From positions 1-37,749 of the IMG/VR virus record IMGVR_UViG_3300037258_000217: a stretch of 37,749 nucleotides of DNA; one strand, 5' to 3'. Origin of the DNA: a virus. A program made the position numbers and the translations under genes. This document shows positions 32,583-37,749 of the stretch, one piece after another. The notes beneath the pieces are model-generated. The model did no database searches and was not told where the DNA came from. It was given only the letters and a program-made list of their open reading frames with translations. Positions within the stretch are counted from its first letter, which is position 1. Each line of letters starts with the position of its first letter.

Positions 32583-33041
32583 ATGACAACTCCTTCAAAA
32601 CCACCGACCCAGTGGTTTACTCCGAGCGGCCACGGGACTACAACAAATATAGGGAACGCATTTTTTGTTGATAATTCCGGTAATTTCCTTGTTGATAATT
32701 CCGGTAATTTCTTGGTTACTACCCCGCTTATTATGGTGCCGCTGCCTTCGGCTTCGTGGGGAACGGGTGCTACCGGAATTGATGCAGTCGAAGATGAGGC
32801 TGCTAATGATGTGCTGGACGAAATGGGGAGCATTATTTACAGTGAGCAGGGGAGTGTAACACCGACAACTCAGTGGTTGCCACCCAGCCATTATGGAACA
32901 AATATTGATATTGGTGCCGCATTCTTCACCGACAACACCGGCAACTTTCTTGTCGATAACACGGGAAACTTCTTGGTTACTACCCCATTTGTTAATGAAC
33001 CGAAACCGGCTACTGAATGGTCGCCTACACCACATGCGTAA
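32583..33041 (+). CDS. Internally duplicated small fibre-associated protein, 152 aa
   Basis: The protein is two copies of one unit: residues ~7-50 (QWFTPSGHGTTTNIGNAFF, then DNSGNFLVDNSGNFLVTTP) and ~95-140 (QWLPPSHYGTNIDIGAAFFT, then DNTGNFLVDNTGNFLVTTP), joined by an acidic linker. Each unit itself contains a tandem NSGNFLVD pair. The first pair is a 24-base-period DNA repeat (32667-32687 and 32691-32711). It sits between two fibres and may be a trimerising or decorating subunit. Function unknown. Confidence 0.66.
   Translation: MTTPSKPPTQWFTPSGHGTTTNIGNAFFVDNSGNFLVDNSGNFLVTTPLIMVPLPSASWGTGATGIDAVEDEAANDVLDEMGSIIYSEQGSVTPTTQWLPPSHYGTNIDIGAAFFTDNTGNFLVDNTGNFLVTTPFVNEPKPATEWSPTPHA
32667..32711 (+). 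repeat. Tandem 24-base repeat in the duplicated fibre-associated gene
   Basis: Bases 32667-32687 and 32691-32711 are identical over 21 bases, period 24, coding for the DNSGNFLV unit twice. The second protein unit (near 32930-32975) keeps the amino acids but not the DNA sequence, so the protein duplication is older than this tandem. Confidence 0.8.
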
Positions 33042-33043
33042 TA

Positions 33044-33096
33044 TGGTAAAATATAGTTGTAAGGTAATGCGAGAGCCGCTGTAGGCTCTTTTTTAT
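33044..33096 (+). promoter_or_regulatory. Compound promoter-hairpin element, copy 7
   Basis: Extended -10 TGG-TAAAAT (33044-33052), 8 bp, AAGGTA (33061-33066), hairpin AGAGCC / GGCTCT (33072-33077 with 33084-33089), T-run to 33095. The -10 begins 6 bases after the upstream stop. AGGAG (33101-33105) and a TTG start (33114) follow. Confidence 0.82.
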
Positions 33097-33113
33097 TAAC
33101 AGGAGAAAATGCT

Positions 33114-34085
33114 TTGAGCGTCCCAACACCAACAACAATTGACGGTCTGCCGACCCTTACCATTAATGCCCTTGATACTGCCAATTCCATCGACGCCGTT
33201 AATGACTACTTGCCCATTTACCAGAATAGTTCTACTTCCACCGTGGGAATTAGCCGCAACACGCTTCTTGGGATTTCGAGCGCTCCGCTGGGACTAACTG
33301 ACAGCCAAAGCCCGACTAATAAGACTTTCGATAACACGAATGCCCTAACCATTAAAGACGGAAGTTTTACGCTTCAAAATACTAGCGACAGCACAAAACA
33401 GGCTGTATTTTCACTCTCCGGTATTACGACCGGCAATACACGCACGATTTCGCTTCCCGACTACTCGGCAACAATGGCATCTTTGGCTGGGACTGAAACG
33501 CTAACTAATAAAACACTTACTTCCCCAACGATTAGCAGTCCTACAATTACAAATGCCACTCTAAGCACTGATGCGATTACGGGTTATACCTCACCAAGTA
33601 CCGGAACGGTATATGGGATGAGTGTTGCGTCAGGATTACTAACTTCGGCGGCAATATTAGGGAAGGTCAATACGGCCGCTATACAAAGTAGCGCCGTCAC
33701 TACTGCCAAAATAGCTACCAATAATGTACTCTCTACGCTACTTGGTTTATCCAACGCACTAGACAGCACGAATGGCGTCCAGACACAAACAAACACAGGG
33801 ACTTCGGGTGGGACTATTAATTATATAAATCTCGGTGGTATAAAGATTGCTTGGGGCAAAACGGCCGCCGTGAGTACGTCAACCACACCACAGCAATACA
33901 CGATAACTTGGCCGACAAGTTTCTTTTCGACCATTCAGACCTATTTGGTCGCAGTCTATACCGTGTCAATCACACAACAACAGTATGCCACGGGACAGTC
34001 AACCAACATCACCACGGGGCAGATTACTTTTACCTCAAACAACACCGCTACTGCCACTGGAAGTTTTCTAGCGATTGGCACTTGA
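33114..34085 (+). CDS. Tail fibre protein, 323 aa
   Basis: TTG start chosen because AGGAG (33101-33105) is correctly placed and the nearby ATG (33109) hits a stop at once. The N-terminus is fibre-like (TIDGLPTLTINALDTANSID … YLPIYQNSS). A shaft with TNKTF and ETLTNKTLTSPTI repeats is shared with the 575-aa fibre. The C-terminal ~90 residues (INYINLGGIKIAWGKTAAV … YTITWPTSFFSTIQTYLVAV) resemble the small beta-sandwich heads of many fibres. It is followed by the head-tail adaptor. Confidence 0.72.
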   Translation: MSVPTPTTIDGLPTLTINALDTANSIDAVNDYLPIYQNSSTSTVGISRNTLLGISSAPLGLTDSQSPTNKTFDNTNALTIKDGSFTLQNTSDSTKQAVFSLSGITTGNTRTISLPDYSATMASLAGTETLTNKTLTSPTISSPTITNATLSTDAITGYTSPSTGTVYGMSVASGLLTSAAILGKVNTAAIQSSAVTTAKIATNNVLSTLLGLSNALDSTNGVQTQTNTGTSGGTINYINLGGIKIAWGKTAAVSTSTTPQQYTITWPTSFFSTIQTYLVAVYTVSITQQQYATGQSTNITTGQITFTSNNTATATGSFLAIGT

Positions 34086-34089
34086 TAAA

Positions 34090-34989
34090 ATGTTAACCTT
34101 TAACCAAATTACCGCTCGCACCGCTAACATTGTCGGCATCTCCGGTAACACCGATAGCCAAGATTATTTGAATATTAAGCAGGACGTTAATCAAGGGCTG
34201 AAATTATTTAAAAATGCCGCCCGGCGTTACTGGACGCGGAAACAAATTACCGCTAACTTGGTTGTCGGGCAGCAAGATTATCAGCTCCCGGCAGACTTCG
34301 TGAGGGCTACTGAGGTCACTATAACGGCCAATGGTATCGTGTATCCTTTGGTGGAAGTTCCCAGCGAGCATATATGGAACGAACTTAATGTCATCCCCGC
34401 CGTCACGATTTATATTCCGACTAAATATTTTGTGAAGGGATTTAATGTTATTTCAATCTGGCCCGCTCCGGCAAGTGATAATATCGGCACCATAACAGTA
34501 TCTTATGAACCAAACCTTCCTGATTGGAGCCAACCGGACGTAACAGGAAACTGCATCGTGAACAACAATTCTCAAACCGTTACTGATAGCGGCACGAGCT
34601 TTTTATCAAATATGGTTAATATGTGGTTTACCGTCACCGACGGCACTGGTGGTAACTGGTATCAGATACAGTCTATTTCTGACAATTCCACGTTGACGCT
34701 CGACAACTACTACCAAGACCTCACAAATTCTGATGCCTCCTACCTCATTGGTGCTTGCCCGGATATTCCCGCCGACTATCATATGGGGCTGCTATACTTT
34801 GCAGCTTATCAATTCTTCTTGAAGCGGAAGGATATGGGACAGGCCGAGCAATATCTAGGTTTGTTTAACGAACTTCGAGAGGAGTACAAGGAGACATACG
34901 CCAACAAAACAACCGGAGTCGTATTCACAAAGCAGGCGGCTGAAGTATACTCAGTTTTCGGTATTCCACCCTTTAACATTTCAGGTTAG
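34090..34989 (+). CDS. Head-tail adaptor / connector protein (probable), 299 aa
   Basis: ATG 34090 is preferred to the upstream TTG 34075. The N-terminal helices (DSQDYLNIKQDVNQGLKLFKNAARRYWTRKQ) and the following QQDYQLPADFVRATEVT, IPTKYFVKGFNVISIWPAPA … YEPNLPDW pattern are those of podovirus tail-tubular-A-like and other head-tail adaptor proteins. A beta insert (~150-215) and a C-terminal helical part (YHMGLLYFAAYQFFLKRKDMG, YLGLFNELREEYKETYA) complete the family-like layout. It would sit under the portal. It lies next to the large tail hub, as expected for a short-tailed phage. Confidence 0.68.
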   Translation: MLTFNQITARTANIVGISGNTDSQDYLNIKQDVNQGLKLFKNAARRYWTRKQITANLVVGQQDYQLPADFVRATEVTITANGIVYPLVEVPSEHIWNELNVIPAVTIYIPTKYFVKGFNVISIWPAPASDNIGTITVSYEPNLPDWSQPDVTGNCIVNNNSQTVTDSGTSFLSNMVNMWFTVTDGTGGNWYQIQSISDNSTLTLDNYYQDLTNSDASYLIGACPDIPADYHMGLLYFAAYQFFLKRKDMGQAEQYLGLFNELREEYKETYANKTTGVVFTKQAAEVYSVFGIPPFNISG

Positions 34990-34994
34990 GTGTT

Positions 34995-37112
34995 ATGGCT
35001 AATCAACCAAAAAACGCAGAGAAGGTATCAGTAAATCAGAACTACTGGACTGGCGGTATGGCCGTATCTCGAAAACTCGGCATCCCGAACGCTTACTACT
35101 ATTCGCAGAACTTGGACAACCGGACTGACCCGGCTCAACTTTCCGTGCTTCCCGCTTCCCGGCAACTGGTGGACAATCTCGACGACCTTGTACTGGCAAT
35201 AGACCAAGACTTGAACGGAGTTCGCTGGGCAGTTGGTTCCGCTGGTAATATTTACCGAATTGATACGTCAAACGTGATTTCCAGAGCCGCTCAATTGACC
35301 GAAAACGGCTCGGCCGGATTGCTCTATAACCAGATTACCGACCAATTATATATTCCCGGCCAGACTGCGGTATCAATGTATGGTCAGGTAACTTCTACCG
35401 ACTCGGAGCCATCTTTTCGGTCAAATCAGTTCGCGCAGAGCGCCTCCGTAGCCCCCGGCTGTACATACATTCGTGACCCCGTAAGCCTTGAGTTTGATGT
35501 TGGCGGTGGCGAGCGGAACAACCTTGCGGGGGGTGCATTTCTTAACGGCATCACAGAACAGGAGATGACCGACGGAACTGTACAAACGGCAACTGCTACT
35601 ACTTATGCTGTCCCTGAAATACTTTCCGAGAATGCTACCGAATTGTGTCCGTTTGCCCCCGACATCGAGCCGTTCTACTCGATTTGGGTATATATCGCTG
35701 CCCCCGGCGGCGGTGACTGGACGCTAACCTTGCACGACAGTTTGAACAATGAATTAGCCGCTGTGACTGTTCTGAACTCAGGCTTAACGGCTGATGCCTA
35801 TAATGAGTTTGTGTTTAGCGGGCAAATTAGAGCACAGGTTTCGGTAGCTCAGGTTAATTCCGGGAACTATCATTGGCATGTTACTAGCACCGAGGCGGAT
35901 GGGACGGCCGGTGCCGTCACTCAAAACGACCTGTCCACGGGTGATTTCGTTCTCTTTGCCTACCGCTTGGTGCAGACCAATAATGGCTGGCACCCCACAG
36001 CACTTTTTACACAAGGAACCGCCTCAACTGGTGCGTACCTGTGTATCGGCAACGGTAATTACTTATCCACATATGACTTGAGTAATGACATTAATCCTAC
36101 GAATACGGAATGGGTGCGGCACCAACTATTTTTCAAGTCCGGCTACGAAGTCTGCGGGATTACTACCACGACTCAATACTTGGTAGTAGCAACGGAACGC
36201 CGAAGTAGTGACAGTTCCCGAAACGCTCAGGATGGTTGCCTGTACTTTTGGGACGGAACGACAAATAACTATACGTTTAACGTCGATATACCAATGGGGT
36301 CTCCATACGGAATTTACTCCTTTAATAATATCGTTTACTTCCAGTGTGCCGGGAGCCTGTTCGCATGGAGCGGCGGTCAAACGGTCCTGAAAGTACGAAA
36401 ACTTGCCTACCAGAATACCGATTATCTTGGTGCCGTTGACAATACCATCGTCAACCCCAATATGTGTACTTCTCGATACAATCTCCTGATGATGGGCTAC
36501 CCAAGTTCCACAACCAATCCGAACATAAATTATGGGGTTTGGAGCTGGGGAACCGTTGAACTGACTTTCCCTAATTCGTACTGCTTGTCCTACACGCTCT
36601 CACCGGGAATTTTGAACGATACTGGTGGCAATAACTTGAAAATTGGCTGTGTACAAAACTTCGTAGATAGCATGTACACTTCATGGCAATACACCGACAG
36701 TTCCGATGTCATCCGCTATGGAATGGATATTGTGGATAACTTTTCCGAACCGGCACCGACTTACGCTTGGGAAAGTCTAATTTGGGATGGTGGCATTCGT
36801 TTCAAAGTCAAACAGGGGCTACGCTACAAAATCAGCCATTTACCCTTACCAACAGGAACTACCATAACTCCAAAATATTCACTGGACAGGGGCGAATGGA
36901 TTGTTACCGACCCCACAACAGGGACTTCCTACACCAACACAACCGTTGGGTCAACCAATACGGTCATTGAACTTAATAATGCCCGCTTCCACGAATTACA
37001 GTGGGGATTTACAGGGACTTGTACGGCAGCAACAACGGCCCCCACTATTACGGGTGTTACCGTTGATATTGGCACGCTTCCTGAGGAGATTGACATTAGG
37101 AGTGATGGCTAA
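34995..37112 (+). CDS. Tail hub / nozzle protein (podovirus type), 705 aa
   Basis: The largest of the short-tail genes, 5 bases after the adaptor. It has repeated beta-propeller-like strands with WT/YxxD turns (QDLNGVRWAVGSAGNIYRID, VRHQLFFKSGYEVCGITTTT, YGIYSFNNIVYFQCAGSLFAW, FVDSMYTSWQYTDSSDVIRY), as in P22 gp10-like and tubular-B-like hub proteins. A beta-sandwich lies near 215-340. It should form the tail nozzle through which DNA leaves. The stop overlaps the ATG of the next small gene. Family assignment is by pattern and order, not by a decisive motif. Confidence 0.7.
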   Translation: MANQPKNAEKVSVNQNYWTGGMAVSRKLGIPNAYYYSQNLDNRTDPAQLSVLPASRQLVDNLDDLVLAIDQDLNGVRWAVGSAGNIYRIDTSNVISRAAQLTENGSAGLLYNQITDQLYIPGQTAVSMYGQVTSTDSEPSFRSNQFAQSASVAPGCTYIRDPVSLEFDVGGGERNNLAGGAFLNGITEQEMTDGTVQTATATTYAVPEILSENATELCPFAPDIEPFYSIWVYIAAPGGGDWTLTLHDSLNNELAAVTVLNSGLTADAYNEFVFSGQIRAQVSVAQVNSGNYHWHVTSTEADGTAGAVTQNDLSTGDFVLFAYRLVQTNNGWHPTALFTQGTASTGAYLCIGNGNYLSTYDLSNDINPTNTEWVRHQLFFKSGYEVCGITTTTQYLVVATERRSSDSSRNAQDGCLYFWDGTTNNYTFNVDIPMGSPYGIYSFNNIVYFQCAGSLFAWSGGQTVLKVRKLAYQNTDYLGAVDNTIVNPNMCTSRYNLLMMGYPSSTTNPNINYGVWSWGTVELTFPNSYCLSYTLSPGILNDTGGNNLKIGCVQNFVDSMYTSWQYTDSSDVIRYGMDIVDNFSEPAPTYAWESLIWDGGIRFKVKQGLRYKISHLPLPTGTTITPKYSLDRGEWIVTDPTTGTSYTNTTVGSTNTVIELNNARFHELQWGFTGTCTAATTAPTITGVTVDIGTLPEEIDIRSDG

Positions 37113-37450
37113 TGTATCCCATATCAGAAAGTGGTTTCACAAGCGATTTGTACGGGAACATTCCGAATATGTCGCTGGCGTTTACTATGTACACCACCAC
37201 CTTCGGGAATGGTTCGTTTGTCGTGCAGCCGCCGCAGCCCGGAGAACTGAGCGACCAGTTCCCGACGTTGCCGTACCTGTCTCTGGAAGCATTGTTATAT
37301 ACGCAACAAGCATCAAACCCAGTCGTGTCGCCGTATAATATTTCCGGCGGCGCAACTGCCGGACAATCCGTTATCGCCGGTTCGCAAACGGCGAATGACG
37401 TTTCCGGCGTGCCGCGCAGCTTAACGGGAACGCAGGTGACAAATTCATAA
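37112..37450 (+). CDS. Small tail-associated protein, 112 aa
   Basis: It overlaps the hub stop by one base (TAATG). Residues rich in Tyr, Thr, Pro and Gly (MYPISESGFTSDLYGNIPNM, SFVVQPPQPGELSDQFP) suggest a compact beta protein without enzymatic residues. It is coupled to the next gene by a TAATG overlap at 37450. It may plug or decorate the tail hub; no family is recognised. Confidence 0.6.
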   Translation: MYPISESGFTSDLYGNIPNMSLAFTMYTTTFGNGSFVVQPPQPGELSDQFPTLPYLSLEALLYTQQASNPVVSPYNISGGATAGQSVIAGSQTANDVSGVPRSLTGTQVTNS

Positions 37451-37749
37451 TGGCAAACAATACTTCTAACAGCTTTTTCGGGGTTAAGGTGTCGCTCCCC
37501 GGTTTCAACGTGAATAACGCCTCTGATACTGAGTTGCTTTACAAGAACGACTACTCAACTGAGACTTATTATGATAGTCAGGGCAACCCAGTCGTCCAGT
37601 TAGGTTCATTAGCCAACGGAGCTTACGGGCTGCAAACTGCGACCAGCGGAAGCGACGGAAACATTGTCTATGGGGCTTTCACCAGTTTTGTAACCGGGGA
37701 AACTGCCTATGGGTTACAAATGACTGACACCAATGGAGATGTAATTTTT
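37450..37749 (+). CDS. Tail-associated protein, N-terminal part (continues at 128-268)
   Basis: Starts MANNTSNSFFGVKVSLPGFN with a TAATG overlap to the previous gene, and runs off the window end inside the terminal repeat. Joined through the circle it is 146 residues, ending at base 268. Polar, Tyr/Thr/Gly-rich and beta-like (ELLYKNDYSTETYYDSQGN). It is part of the tail-tip block just before the lysins. The last 127 bases duplicate 1-127. Confidence 0.75.
   Translation, partial: MANNTSNSFFGVKVSLPGFNVNNASDTELLYKNDYSTETYYDSQGNPVVQLGSLANGAYGLQTATSGSDGNIVYGAFTSFVTGETAYGLQMTDTNGDVIF
37623..37749. repeat. Terminal direct repeat, right copy
   Basis: Identical to 1-127. Removing one copy gives a 37622-bp circle with an uninterrupted gene across the join. 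Confidence 0.93.

Noticed and set aside
34083-34091. TG-A-TAAAAT resembling the extended -10 of the compound elements
   Set aside because: It overlaps the stop and start of two adjacent genes and lacks AAGGTA and the hairpin; probably coincidental.
36063-36739. Two perfect DnaA-box 9-mers (TTATCCACA at 36063 and its complement at 36731)
   Set aside because: They lie 660 bp apart in the tail-hub coding sequence, encode ordinary residues and have no AT-rich or repeat context; chance can explain them.
37623-37749. Terminal repeat as attachment site or long terminal repeat
   Set aside because: It lies within one open gene, no integrase is present, and 127 bases equals a usual assembler k-mer.

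Overview
The window is the essentially complete genome of a short-tailed (podovirus-type) double-stranded DNA bacteriophage. The first 127 bases (1-127) recur exactly as the last 127 (37623-37749), as expected when an assembler closes a circular or circularly permuted molecule. The unique length is therefore 37622 bp, and one tail gene runs across the junction (37450 to the end, continuing to 268). The genetic code is standard (TAA, TAG and TGA all end genes). The host cannot be named from the sequence. The two peptidoglycan hydrolases (CHAP and DUF1906-type) show only that its wall contains peptidoglycan.

Layout. (1) 14172-37749 plus 1-5778, plus strand: packaging and virion genes in the order small zinc-finger and coiled proteins, small and large terminase, zinc ribbon, a secreted cargo protein, portal, scaffold, major capsid protein, decoration proteins, glycosyltransferase, coiled-coil proteins, a long cassette of fibres (one collagen-like) with a second glycosyltransferase, head-tail adaptor, tail hub, small tail proteins, two lysins and two ejection-type internal virion proteins. 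No tape measure, tail tube or sheath is present. (2) 8416-5779, minus strand: groES, groEL, three small genes and a tiny membrane peptide. (3) 8534-10538, plus strand: three small basic paralogues, then a run of small membrane proteins that probably includes the holin. (4) 14119-10450, minus strand: replication and early control (replication initiator, helicase, winged-helix protein, HNH protein). I see no DNA polymerase, primase, integrase or recognisable CI-type repressor, so replication should rely on host polymerase.

Two promoter systems stand out. The early class has TTGACA or TTGACT, a 17-18 bp spacer and a -10, with the 8-mer GGTTCGGT (in either orientation) 0-2 bp upstream of the -10. 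It precedes the replication operon, the winged-helix operon, groES/groEL (one mismatch in the motif), the tiny membrane peptide and the secreted protein. Exact copies of the 8-mer were found nowhere else. The second class is seven copies of a compound element in front of virion and lysis operons: an extended -10 (TGnTAnnAT; six of seven have the TG), 7-9 bp later AAGGTA at about +1, then a small GAGCC hairpin and a U-tract, ending 2-26 bases before the start codon. The stems differ in sequence but stay paired. This is a promoter followed at once by a terminator-like hairpin, and it suggests a genome-wide antitermination, attenuation or 5'-UTR control system. It is my main candidate for something undescribed.

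Other notable points are a 20-bp direct repeat lying in two different reading frames inside the initiator gene (candidate lambda-O-like origin), several leaderless starts placed 6-9 bases after the -10, a probable ATT start codon for the portal, and two glycosyltransferases among the virion genes. All functions are inferred from reading motifs and gene order; no database search was possible.
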